Assembly (NCBI GenBank): GCA_964636385.1
Contig: CAZWSC010000115.1
Coordinates: 1 to 11,343 of the forward strand
DNA: 11,343 bases
Source: CAZWSC01 sp964636385
GTDB taxonomy: Bacteria; Eisenbacteria; RBG-16-71-46; CAIMUX01
Direction of reading: 5' to 3'
Under the pieces are notes generated by a model. The model saw nothing but the letters and a program-made list of their open reading frames with translations. It was not told the origin of the DNA and did no database searches. Position 1 is the first letter of the stretch, and every line of letters starts with the position of its first letter. Below, in pieces: positions 1-7,646 of this stretch. The position numbers and the translations under genes are program-made.

Positions 1-740
1 CCCCGCTGGTGGGCCATCTCGTGAGCCATCACGGAGGGGATGACCGCGTCGGGGAGCTGGCGGTTGATGCTCGCCTCGCCGGTGAACGGGAAGTAGAACC
101 CGCTAACGCCAAGACGGGACATCACAGGACCGAGCAGCTTCGGGGCCCTGGGCGGGGATATCCGGATGCGGTCATAGCCGTGGAAGATGAGATTGTACGC
201 GCTCGCGAGCCTCTCGCCGACCACCGGGGCGGGAACTGCAAGCCGCGATCCGAGTGTGTCCGGTTCGATCTGGCCGGACTTCACAGCCCAGCCGTACGCG
301 CGGTTCGTCTCATCACCCAGGATGACCGTCAGGCGGGCAAGGCTGCGCCGGTCAGGTTCGACATGGTCCATCGGCAGCTTGTCGATCAGGGGCGGACGGG
401 AGTAGTTCAGCCCCCAGAGAATGTGGAATGCCCAGACCAGGATCGCGGCAGCCCTGATCCAGCGGCTGAGCGGACCGAAGCCCTTCCTGACCGACCGCTT
501 CCTGACGCTGCGCCGCACGCAACGGACAAGGATGAGAACCACAAGCGCAAGGGAGAGGATAAGGATGATCTGCACCAGGCTGAAGGGCGCTGCCGATGCA
601 GGAATGTTGACAATGTCGGCAAGGGTCGGGAAGAGGAATCGCCCGTAGGTCGCCTCTACGGCCCACGGGAAGAGCCCGGCCAGCCAGGGAAGAGCCAGGC
701 CGGCGGCCAGCAGGATCAGGGCTCGAAGCGTGCCGGACAC
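1..740 (-). CDS. DUF3810 family membrane protein, putative zinc metallopeptidase (partial, C-terminus beyond the left edge)
   Basis: Reading the minus strand from a GTG at 740 gives 246 uninterrupted codons that run off the left edge. The start is supported by GGAGGG at 751-756, 10 bases upstream. Three hydrophobic segments are visible at about residues 5-28, 53-74 and 95-111. The third runs into WGLNYSRPPL, a pattern typical of DUF3810 proteins. The last visible residues are HEMAHQRG, with His240, Glu241 and His244 forming an HExxH zinc-peptidase motif. From family knowledge, DUF3810 proteins are membrane-anchored, predicted metallopeptidases of unknown substrate. The remaining C-terminal part lies outside the window, so a third zinc ligand cannot be checked. 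The gene is divergent from the large secreted protease gene, so shared regulation is possible, but I see no convincing promoter in the gap. Confidence 0.85.
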   Translation of the reverse strand, partial: MSGTLRALILLAAGLALPWLAGLFPWAVEATYGRFLFPTLADIVNIPASAAPFSLVQIILILSLALVVLILVRCVRRSVRKRSVRKGFGPLSRWIRAAAILVWAFHILWGLNYSRPPLIDKLPMDHVEPDRRSLARLTVILGDETNRAYGWAVKSGQIEPDTLGSRLAVPAPVVGERLASAYNLIFHGYDRIRISPPRAPKLLGPVMSRLGVSGFYFPFTGEASINRQLPDAVIPSVMAHEMAHQR

Positions 741-838
741 GGTATCACGTCCCTCCGATGGTCGGATTCCTGTGATTGTCTCGCTTCATCAGCCCGGGAC
801 AGCAGGCCCTTGTGGACCTGCAACCCGGCGGGCGTGTT

Positions 839-3800
839 ATGCTCCCACTGATGCACGCACTTCATCATCGCAGTGGGAAAGACACGCCGGTGCTTGTGAT
901 CGCGGCGGCCAGTCTCAGTTCTGCGGGAGCCATCGCGCTTCTCGTCCCTCTGATTATGGCCTGCGTTTTCGCTCCAGCTCTCCAGGCTGCCGAGATCACC
1001 CCGGAACAGAGCCTGCTTGTCTGCCGCAACTGGCTGGAGCTGTACTCTACTGCACAAAGCGCCGTTTCAGGCGGCATAAACGCTCCGTCTTCCGACAGGG
1101 ACCATGTTGAGGCCGTCCGTCGCACGCCCATCCCGGAAGCCGCCTGGGATCTTGTCCACGATGGGCGACCCGTGGCGCGGTGCTATCCGCTGCACCCGAG
1201 GGGCCACATCATCGTGGCTGCCAACAACCACCTTCCGCCTGTACCGGCCTTCTCCATGGATGCCGATCTGGATCCTCAGCTTTCTCCGGCGCTGGTGCAA
1301 GCCCTGGCAGAGCGCCTGGCGATCTCGCTGGATGAGCCGGCCTCCGGGCGGCCGGAGCGGATCGTGCGGATCCGCTCCTCCTGGGAGATGCTGGGCGATC
1401 CCCTGTTCGACCCGGGGAAGTCGCTGCCCGCCGGGTCGCAGCGGTTGAGCCAGGGAGGACCGCTGTTGACCTCACTGTGGCACCAGAGCGGTCCTTTCAG
1501 CATCCACTGCCCCATGGGAGACGGCGGTCGGACAAAGGTTGGGTGCGGCCCCCTTGCGATGGCGCAGGTCATGCACTACCACGAGTGGCCGCCGTACGGA
1601 GTCGGGACCGTGGAGTACTTCTGGGAGGGCGACACTTCCTGCGGTGGGCAGACCGAGGGTGCCGTTCTGTCCGCGGATCTGACCAATCCGTACGCCTGGG
1701 AGGCCATGCCCGATCACTGCCTCGGCGGGTGCTCCCCCGAGGAGATGGATGTGGTGGCCGAGCTGTGCTACGAGGTGGGCGTGGCCTGCGGGGCGCGCTA
1801 CGGCGTGTGCGGTACGGCCATAGGCACGGACACCGCCAGGAGGGTGCTGGCCGAACGGTTCCGGTACTCGACTGATCGCACCTGGCAGTTCCGTGGCCAG
1901 ATGACCCGGGAGAGCTGGCATGCGCTCGTACGGCGCGAGACCGATCTCGGGCGCCCGATGCTCTACTACGTTGCCGGCCGTCCCGCCCACCTGATGGTGT
2001 GCGACGGCTGGATGGAACTGGGCAGCGTGCTCAGGATCCATGTCAACTGGGGCGACGGTGGCGCTCCTTACAGCGGCTGGTGGGATGTGGACGGTCTCCC
2101 GGGCGATCAGAATCCGACCTCCGACAGGATCCTGGCAGCCATCCGGCCTCTCTGCGAGGTTGCCGCCGACGGTTCGGGTTTCTTCGCCACGATCCAGGAG
2201 GCGCTGGACTCTGCGCCTGCCGGCGCGGTGATCGAGCTTCGGGACGGAATCTACGAGGGCCCGGGGAACCACGACCTGGAGATCCGCGGGATCAATATCG
2301 AGATACGCTCGGCAGGCGGTGTTCCGGAGCTGTGCATTCTTGACTGCGGAGGATCGCAGTTCGAGCCTCGACGGGCGTTCCGTTTCGGCTCCGGCGAGTC
2401 GGGCAACATCGTCGTACGGAATCTCACGATCAGGAACGGATACCAGGGGATCGGCGGCGCAGTCCTGTGCGAGAACGGATCTTCACCCCTGCTGGAGTCT
2501 CTCGTCCTTGAGAGCAACACCGCGCGCGCAGGCGGTGCGATAGCATCGGTCAGCTCATATCCCCGGCTGCACGGCGTCCGCTTCGAGGGTAACCACGCCG
2601 ACATCGGGGGTGCCCTGCACCTGGACGGGGGCGACTTCGAGCTGTCGGAATGCGTCTTCACGGACAACCGTGCCCTGGAGAAGGGTGGGGTTGCGTATGT
2701 ACGCGAGGGCGGTCTATCCATTGCTTCCTCCACTCTGTTCCACAATCATGCACCGGAAGGAAGCAGCTTGTACGCTGGCAGGAACGCAGGACTGGATCTC
2801 CGCCGCTGCCTGGTCGCCGGGGGGGTTGGCGGCGGCGCCATCGGTGCCGATGAGGGCGCATCGCTGGGCCTTTCCTGCTGCAATCTCTTCGATAACGAGG
2901 GCGGGAACTGGGTCGGCCCGATCGCGCCCCTGGGGGATGTTGACGGGAACATGGAGGCCGATCCCCTCTTCTGCGGCCCCGATGAAGGCGATCTCGGGCT
3001 CCACTTCCTGTCGCCCTGTGCTGAGAACAACAACGAGGAGTGCGGACAGATCGGGGCATTCGGAACTGCATGCGGTGCGGGCGCCGTGATCGCGGTGCGG
3101 GCGGATGGAGGCGGGCTCTACCCCACGATTCAGGCGGCGGTCGACGCCGCTTTCGACGGCGTTGTCATCGAGCTTGCCCCCGGGGTGTACAGCGGCATCG
3201 GCAACCGCGAAGTCCGCGTGCTGGGGAAGCAACTTGAGTTCCGGGGGCAGACCGGCGATCCCGCCGACTGCGTACTTGACTGCTCGAGTGAAGGGAGCCA
3301 GCGGCACCGCGCATTCCTGGTGGGGAACACAGACGGAGGAACGGTCACGTTCAGCGGGCTGACCATCCGCAACGGCGCCGTGGGGAGTGTGCTGGATCCG
3401 GGCGAGATCGGAGGCGGAGCGGTAAGGTTGCAGGGTGCCGATGCGGAGTTCATCGACTGCGTCTTCGAGGGTAACTCGGGAGTCTTCCCGGGTGGAGACA
3501 GGGGACATGGGGGCGCGGTGCTGGGGCAGGGCGCTGCAGTCTCCATCACACGCTGCAGGTTCTCGGAGAATCAGGCCGTTCTTGGAGGAGCCGTTGCCAT
3601 TGTCGGTGGATCGCTCACCATGGATGATTGTGAGTTCCTGCATAACTATTCGGCAGGAGACGGCGGCGCCATACACCTGGGCAGGGGAGAGGCCGGGATT
3701 ACCGGATGCGTCTTTGCCGGTAATGAGGCGGCCGGCCGGGGAGGCAGCCTGTACATCCAGCAGGGCAGCGCCTCCGTGATGTACGGCACCTTCTTCCGCA

Positions 3801-5563
3801 GCAGGGCGCCCGAGGGAAGCGGGGTGTACTCCGAGCTGGGGAGTGCAGTGGAGCTGCGGCACTGCATTATTGCCGGGGGGTACGATGGCGCCGCGGTCGG
3901 GGGAAGCGAAGGCACCGACATGGCCCTGGCGTGCTGCAGCATCTTCGGCAACGAGGGAGGCGACTGGGCCGGGCCGATCGAAGACCTGCTGGGTGTTGAC
4001 GGCAACATCGAGGCCGATCCCCTCTTCTGCGATCCCGACGTGCACGACCTTGGACTTCACTTTCTTTCGCCATGCGCCGAGGTCAACAACCCCGGTTGCG
4101 GCAGGATCGGGGCGGCCGGCGTCTCGTGCGGCGCCGGGTCCGTGGTCGTGCTGCACCCGGACGCCAGCGGGCCCTACCCGACAATCCAGGCAGCCGTGGA
4201 TGCAGCTGTCGACGGCGTGGTCCTCGAACTGGCGCCGGGTGTGTACACCGGGCCGGGAAACCGCGACGTGCGGGTTGTCGGAAAGCAGCTGGAGTTCAGG
4301 GGCCAGACCGGAGATCCCGCCGACTGCGTGCTGGACTGCCAGGGGGATGGGGACCGGAGGCACAGGGCCTTCCTTGTGTCAGGCGATGCCGGAGGGCAGG
4401 CTGTAGTCTTCAGAGGTCTGACGATCCGGCACGGCGAGGCGGCCCGGCACATCAGCCCGGGTCTGGATGGCGGTGTCGAGACGGGCATCCACGGCGCCGT
4501 GGATGACACGGTGGTCGTGGAGGTACGCGGGGGCGGAGCTGTGATGATCCAGGGTGTTCCCGCCGGGTTCTACGATTGCGTCTTCGAGCACAACTCCGGC
4601 TTCACCGCGCCGGGCGACAGCCTGGGCAAGGGAGGCGCAGTCCTGGGCCTGAACACCGCGCTCTCTTTCACACGGTGCAGGTTCTCGGGGAACCAGGCTG
4701 CAGGCGGAGGGGCGCTGTCGATAATCGGCGGATCGCTTGAGTTGGTGGACTGCGGGTTCGACGCCAACGAGGCAGGGCGTGGGGGGGCGGTCTTTGCCGA
4801 CGGACCCTCCACCCTGGAGGCCCGTAACTGCACATTCGCCTGGAACAGGGCCGCGCAGGGAGGCGCGCTATGCGGCCCCGATGAGCCGCACCTGGCCGGG
4901 TGCACCTTTTTCGGGAACGAAGCCGGGGAGGGCAGCGCCTTCTTCGGGCCCGCGGGTTGTCTTCGGATCTCACAGACGCTGATCGCCGGAGGGTCGGGCG
5001 GCGCGGCTGTCGTATGTTCGGACTCTTCCTGTCACGAGATCGGGTGCACCGACATCTTCGGGAATGCCGGCGGGGACTGGACGGGGATCCTGGCGCAGTA
5101 CCTCGGCCTCGACGGGAACATAGGCATCGACCCTGTACTGTGCGAACCGGATTCCGGCGATTTCCGGTTGAGGACCGATTCGCCGTGCGCGCCTTTCCAG
5201 CCTCCAAACTCGCATTGCGGCCTTATCGGAGCCTGGTCTACCGGATGCGAGCCTGATGACGATGATGATCCGGTGGGTTCGAGGGTCCTGCTCTCACGGC
5301 CGCAGCCCAATCCGTCGGCCGGGTCGGTGCAGTTCATGTGCGACGTCCTGGTGGCGGATACACCGGTTCCGCTGAGAATGCGCATCCACGATGTCTCCGG
5401 TCGTCGTGTCTGGCAGATGAAGACAGAGCTTTCGGCAGGTCGACACACCCTGGAGTGGCACGGTCTGGACTCATCCGGCCGCAGGGTTCCAAGCGGGGTC
5501 TACATGGTCAGGATCGAGGCGGGCAGGCTCGAGGTTAGCGACCGGGTCGTCCTTCTGCGCTAA
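839..5563 (+). CDS. Secreted C10 (streptopain-like) cysteine peptidase fused to three parallel beta-helix modules and a FlgD-Ig/T9SS-type sorting tail
   Basis: Numbering is from ATG 839 (1574 aa). A signal peptide has His/Arg/Lys near residues 9-14, a hydrophobic run at 18-50 and likely cleavage near ALQA/AE. A Spi-like propeptide follows (about 52-165), with GHIIVAANNHLPPVPAFS resembling the C10 pro-region. The peptidase domain (about 185-440) has VGCGPLAMAQVMHYH with Cys236, RPAHLMVCDG with His384, and HVNWGDGG. The Cys-His distance of 148 equals that of streptopain. Three beta-helix modules follow at about 441-749, 750-1101 and 1102-1472, each opening with a YPTIQ-like segment and closing with ADPLFC-LHFLSPC. 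They carry many FxxN and GGA[ILV] motifs as in chlamydial Pmp proteins. A five-Asp linker leads to a FlgD-Ig tail (about 1479-1574) ending VSDRVVLLR, as in T9SS cargo. The protein is probably exported, sorted to the surface and self-processed (inference). The start is uncertain: TTG 776 and ATG 851 are alternatives and none has a strong ribosome site. Confidence 0.88.
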   Translation: MLPLMHALHHRSGKDTPVLVIAAASLSSAGAIALLVPLIMACVFAPALQAAEITPEQSLLVCRNWLELYSTAQSAVSGGINAPSSDRDHVEAVRRTPIPEAAWDLVHDGRPVARCYPLHPRGHIIVAANNHLPPVPAFSMDADLDPQLSPALVQALAERLAISLDEPASGRPERIVRIRSSWEMLGDPLFDPGKSLPAGSQRLSQGGPLLTSLWHQSGPFSIHCPMGDGGRTKVGCGPLAMAQVMHYHEWPPYGVGTVEYFWEGDTSCGGQTEGAVLSADLTNPYAWEAMPDHCLGGCSPEEMDVVAELCYEVGVACGARYGVCGTAIGTDTARRVLAERFRYSTDRTWQFRGQMTRESWHALVRRETDLGRPMLYYVAGRPAHLMVCDGWMELGSVLRIHVNWGDGGAPYSGWWDVDGLPGDQNPTSDRILAAIRPLCEVAADGSGFFATIQEALDSAPAGAVIELRDGIYEGPGNHDLEIRGINIEIRSAGGVPELCILDCGGSQFEPRRAFRFGSGESGNIVVRNLTIRNGYQGIGGAVLCENGSSPLLESLVLESNTARAGGAIASVSSYPRLHGVRFEGNHADIGGALHLDGGDFELSECVFTDNRALEKGGVAYVREGGLSIASSTLFHNHAPEGSSLYAGRNAGLDLRRCLVAGGVGGGAIGADEGASLGLSCCNLFDNEGGNWVGPIAPLGDVDGNMEADPLFCGPDEGDLGLHFLSPCAENNNEECGQIGAFGTACGAGAVIAVRADGGGLYPTIQAAVDAAFDGVVIELAPGVYSGIGNREVRVLGKQLEFRGQTGDPADCVLDCSSEGSQRHRAFLVGNTDGGTVTFSGLTIRNGAVGSVLDPGEIGGGAVRLQGADAEFIDCVFEGNSGVFPGGDRGHGGAVLGQGAAVSITRCRFSENQAVLGGAVAIVGGSLTMDDCEFLHNYSAGDGGAIHLGRGEAGITGCVFAGNEAAGRGGSLYIQQGSASVMYGTFFRSRAPEGSGVYSELGSAVELRHCIIAGGYDGAAVGGSEGTDMALACCSIFGNEGGDWAGPIEDLLGVDGNIEADPLFCDPDVHDLGLHFLSPCAEVNNPGCGRIGAAGVSCGAGSVVVLHPDASGPYPTIQAAVDAAVDGVVLELAPGVYTGPGNRDVRVVGKQLEFRGQTGDPADCVLDCQGDGDRRHRAFLVSGDAGGQAVVFRGLTIRHGEAARHISPGLDGGVETGIHGAVDDTVVVEVRGGGAVMIQGVPAGFYDCVFEHNSGFTAPGDSLGKGGAVLGLNTALSFTRCRFSGNQAAGGGALSIIGGSLELVDCGFDANEAGRGGAVFADGPSTLEARNCTFAWNRAAQGGALCGPDEPHLAGCTFFGNEAGEGSAFFGPAGCLRISQTLIAGGSGGAAVVCSDSSCHEIGCTDIFGNAGGDWTGILAQYLGLDGNIGIDPVLCEPDSGDFRLRTDSPCAPFQPPNSHCGLIGAWSTGCEPDDDDDPVGSRVLLSRPQPNPSAGSVQFMCDVLVADTPVPLRMRIHDVSGRRVWQMKTELSAGRHTLEWHGLDSSGRRVPSGVYMVRIEAGRLEVSDRVVLLR
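2159..3085 (+). repeat. Beta-helix module 1 of 3 inside the C10 peptidase fusion
   Basis: This is the most divergent copy. It opens with FFATIQEALDSAPAGAVIEL, followed by a LEIRG--IEIRS segment and ILDC. It continues through Pmp-type motifs (LESN-GGAI, FEGN-GGAL, FTDN-GGVA) and ends with DVDGNMEADPLFC, LHFLSPC and IGAFGTACGAG. It is about 309 residues long, shorter than modules 2 and 3. Boundaries were set by aligning the three copies by eye. Confidence 0.75.
3086..4141 (+). repeat. Beta-helix module 2 of 3
   Basis: It opens with YPTIQAAVDAAFDGVVIELA and shares KQLEFRGQTGDPADCVLDC with module 3. The Pmp-type motifs are FEGN-GGAV, FSEN-GGAV, FLHN-GGAI and FAGN-GGSL. It closes with VDGNIEADPLFC, LHFLSPC and IGAAGVSCGAG and is about 352 residues long. 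The similarity to module 3 is far higher than to module 1, which points to a later duplication of the 2/3 pair. Confidence 0.78.
4142..5254 (+). repeat. Beta-helix module 3 of 3
   Basis: It opens with YPTIQAAVDAAVDGVVLELA and has the same KQLEFRGQTGDPADCVLDC block as module 2. It carries an insertion (around RHISPGLDGGVETGIHGAV) that is absent from module 2. The Pmp-type motifs are FEHN-GGAV, FSGN-GGAL, FDAN-GGAV, FAWN-GGAL and a degenerate FFGN-GSAF. It closes with LDGNIGIDPVLC, LRTDSPC and IGAWSTGC and is about 371 residues long. Confidence 0.78.
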
Positions 5564-5585
5564 CCCGGGACGGGGGTTGAACAGG

Positions 5586-5981
5586 ATGAACACAAGCAGG
5601 CCAACAGTTGAGAGCAGGCGCACTGAGCGCCTTGCCCGAGGCGCGTCCCGTGCGGCGTCCGCAGTCCGCCGCGTCGAGTGGCTGATCGCCTCGCTCGTGC
5701 TCGCGGGGGTCGTGTTCCTCGGATGCGCCACGATCGGCCGGGATTTCGCCTACAGGCGGGTTGCCGAGATCCAGGTGGACCAGACCACCAAGGGCGAGAT
5801 ACTCGGCAGGTTCGGGCTGCCGTATCGCCGAGGCATAGAAGACGGCGACTCGACGTGGACATACGTCCACTACAAGGTCAGGCTCTTCGGGGAGAAGCTC
5901 CGGACCCGGGACCTGTATGTCCGTTTCGACAGGAACGACATCGTGCGGTCGTTCACATACAACTCCAACATGGATGACTGA
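5586..5981 (+). CDS. BamE/SmpA/OmlA-like outer-membrane lipoprotein
   Basis: ATG 5586 (131 aa) is preferred over the in-frame TTG at 5577 because GGGGG at 5572-5576 then sits 9 bases upstream. A long basic N-terminus (about residues 11-32, many Arg) leads to a hydrophobic run at 33-46 and VVFLGC with Cys47 as the likely lipidated residue. Phe at -3 makes the lipobox imperfect. The mature part has IQVDQTTKGEILGRFGLPYRRG and STWTYVHYK, which match the SmpA/OmlA fold: the helix around TKGEILxxFGxP, then beta-strands. From family knowledge, BamE-type proteins help the Bam complex insert outer-membrane proteins, but many SmpA-fold paralogues have no defined role. It lies only 22 bases after the large secreted protein gene, so co-transcription is likely. 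The match is by pattern only, and it need not be the true BamE. Confidence 0.72.
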   Translation: MNTSRPTVESRRTERLARGASRAASAVRRVEWLIASLVLAGVVFLGCATIGRDFAYRRVAEIQVDQTTKGEILGRFGLPYRRGIEDGDSTWTYVHYKVRLFGEKLRTRDLYVRFDRNDIVRSFTYNSNMDD

Positions 5982-6062
5982 TCCGGCCTTCCCGCCGCGT
6001 TACGGCTCCAGCCGGCAGCGGCTTGTACAGATAGGCACAGGGCTCACGAACGGCCCGGTCCA

Positions 6063-6068
6063 GGGAGG
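6063..6068 (+). promoter_or_regulatory. Ribosome binding site of tldD
   Basis: GGGAGG lies 5 bases before ATG 6074. It fixes the start so that the twin-arginine segment at residues 11-15 is part of the protein. Confidence 0.75.
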
Positions 6069-6073
6069 AATCG

Positions 6074-7618
6074 ATGATCAAGGTTGCGCATGGTTCGATT
6101 CCGCGCCGGCGGTTTCTCTGCATCCTGGGAGGAGCGGCGGCCGGTGCGGGCGCCCTGTCCCTGCTTCGCCTCCCCGCGGGACGCTTTGCGGGCGTGAAGG
6201 ATGCGTCCGCATTTACCCCCTCGGAGCACTTTCCGGTGGGGGATGCGCTTGCCCGCGATGTGCTGGCCCGGACCGCGGTCCGGGGCGCCGGGTTCGGCGA
6301 GCTTTACTGTGAGTCAAGGACCGTGGTGACGGTCAGGATGTCGGAGGGGGAGATACAGTCCCTGGAACAGGGGATCTTCTCGGGATGCGGCATCCGCGCT
6401 GTCGACGGCGACCGCACTGGATACGCCTACGCCGACTCCTTCGAGCGCGGTGCCCTGATGGCGGCGGCATCCGACGCCGCGGCCATCGCCTCGTCGGCCG
6501 ATCCGGGCGCGGCGGTGGAGAAGTGGCGCAAGGCCACAGCCCCCGTGGTCGTGCGGTTCGAGAGGCCTTTCGACGAGGTCTCTCCGGATGAGCGGGTGGA
6601 GTGGCTCAGGATCATCGACAAGGCCGCGCGGTCATATGACCCGGCAGTGCAACAGGTCCAGCTGGAGCACACAGACGAGATGACGCACTTCCTGGTGATG
6701 AACTCCGACGGTCTCTGGGCCGTCGACACGCTGCCCCTCAGCCTCGTCCGCATCAACGTGATGGCTTCGAAGAACGGCAGCCGTGGCTCCGGCATGGCCC
6801 GCTACAGCCACAGGCTTGGTGCGGAGCAGATGAAGGTGGAGGAGCTTGCAGCCTCGGCCAGGGAAGCGGCCCGCATGGCGGTTGACAACTGCGGCGCAGG
6901 AGAGGCCCCGGGAGGCGAGATGCCCGTGGTGCTCGGCGCGGGCGGCGGAGTCATCTTCCACGAGGCGGTCGGACACGGCCTGGAGGGGGACTCGGTGCAT
7001 CGTGGAACATCGGTGTTCGCGGGGCGTATCGGTGAGCGAGTCGCATCGGAGATTGTCTCCATCGTCGACACCGGCGCGATCCCCGGGCTGCGCGGCTCGT
7101 ACAACATCGATGACGAGGGGACCCCTCCATCCAGGAACCTGCTCATCGAGAATGGCATCCTGCGTGGATTTCTGACAGACCGGATCACCGCGAAGGCGCT
7201 GGGAGCTTCGCTGACCGGCAGTGGCAGGAGGCAGTCGTATCGTTATCCGCCGATGGTGCGGATGAGCAACACCTTCCTCATCCCCGGAACCGACGACCCG
7301 GGGCAGGTAGTGCCGGATACCCGCAGGGGTTTGTACGCCCGCACACTCGGCGGGGGACAGGTCGACACAACCACCGGGGACTTCACCTTTGGAGTGCTCG
7401 AAGCCTATCTCATCGAGGATGGCAGGATCACGCGCCCTGTTCGCGGCGCGACGCTCGTGGGGAACGGTCCCGAGACGATGCAGCGCGTCGATCGCGTGGG
7501 TCCCGACCAGTCCTTCTGGAACGGGACGTGCGGAAAGGGGCAGTGGGTGCCTGTTACCTCGGGCGCTCCGACCCTTCGCGTCAGCGCGATGACTGTTGGC
7601 GGGTCGGGGCAGGCGTGA
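6074..7618 (+). CDS. tldD: TldD/PmbA-family metallopeptidase, TldD subunit, with twin-arginine signal
   Basis: This 514-residue protein has IFHEAVGHGLEGD, with His296, Glu297 and His300 in the HExxxH zinc motif of TldD. It also has GTCGKGQWVPV with Cys486, matching the conserved C-terminal cysteine that completes the site in E. coli TldD. DDEGTPPSRN and the C-terminal PTLRVSAMTVGG are further family marks. From family knowledge, TldD with PmbA/TldE forms a heterodimeric protease that degrades unfolded peptides and matures some ribosomal peptides. Unlike E. coli TldD, it begins with PRRRFLCILGG (residues 10-20), a good RRxFL twin-arginine motif, then a hydrophobic Ala/Gly/Leu stretch and ASA/F at 44-46 as a plausible cleavage site. 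Export is inferred and not shown. pmbA starts 28 bases downstream in the same direction. Confidence 0.93.
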   Translation: MIKVAHGSIPRRRFLCILGGAAAGAGALSLLRLPAGRFAGVKDASAFTPSEHFPVGDALARDVLARTAVRGAGFGELYCESRTVVTVRMSEGEIQSLEQGIFSGCGIRAVDGDRTGYAYADSFERGALMAAASDAAAIASSADPGAAVEKWRKATAPVVVRFERPFDEVSPDERVEWLRIIDKAARSYDPAVQQVQLEHTDEMTHFLVMNSDGLWAVDTLPLSLVRINVMASKNGSRGSGMARYSHRLGAEQMKVEELAASAREAARMAVDNCGAGEAPGGEMPVVLGAGGGVIFHEAVGHGLEGDSVHRGTSVFAGRIGERVASEIVSIVDTGAIPGLRGSYNIDDEGTPPSRNLLIENGILRGFLTDRITAKALGASLTGSGRRQSYRYPPMVRMSNTFLIPGTDDPGQVVPDTRRGLYARTLGGGQVDTTTGDFTFGVLEAYLIEDGRITRPVRGATLVGNGPETMQRVDRVGPDQSFWNGTCGKGQWVPVTSGAPTLRVSAMTVGGSGQA

Positions 7619-7633
7619 TGCGGGATTGTGCCC

Positions 7634-7642
7634 GGAGGGGGG
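7634..7642 (+). promoter_or_regulatory. Ribosome binding site of pmbA
   Basis: GGAGGGGGG lies just before GTG 7647. It argues against the in-frame start further upstream at 7596, which would overlap tldD. Confidence 0.7.
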
Positions 7643-7646
7643 ATCA

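Noticed and set aside
9..851. A 280-codon plus-strand open frame at the left edge
   Set aside because: The minus strand of the same region encodes DUF3810 with three membrane segments and HEMAHQRG. The plus-strand translation is charged, unstructured and unrecognisable.
2714..4363. A 549-codon open frame on the minus strand across the beta-helix modules
   Set aside because: It is a high-GC mirror of the real coding strand. It mirrors the repeats, shows no recognisable domain, and the opposite strand has clear motifs throughout.
2159..5254. CRISPR array or DNA tandem repeat in the large gene
   Set aside because: The similarity is at the protein level in long coding modules. There are no short identical repeats with regular spacers.
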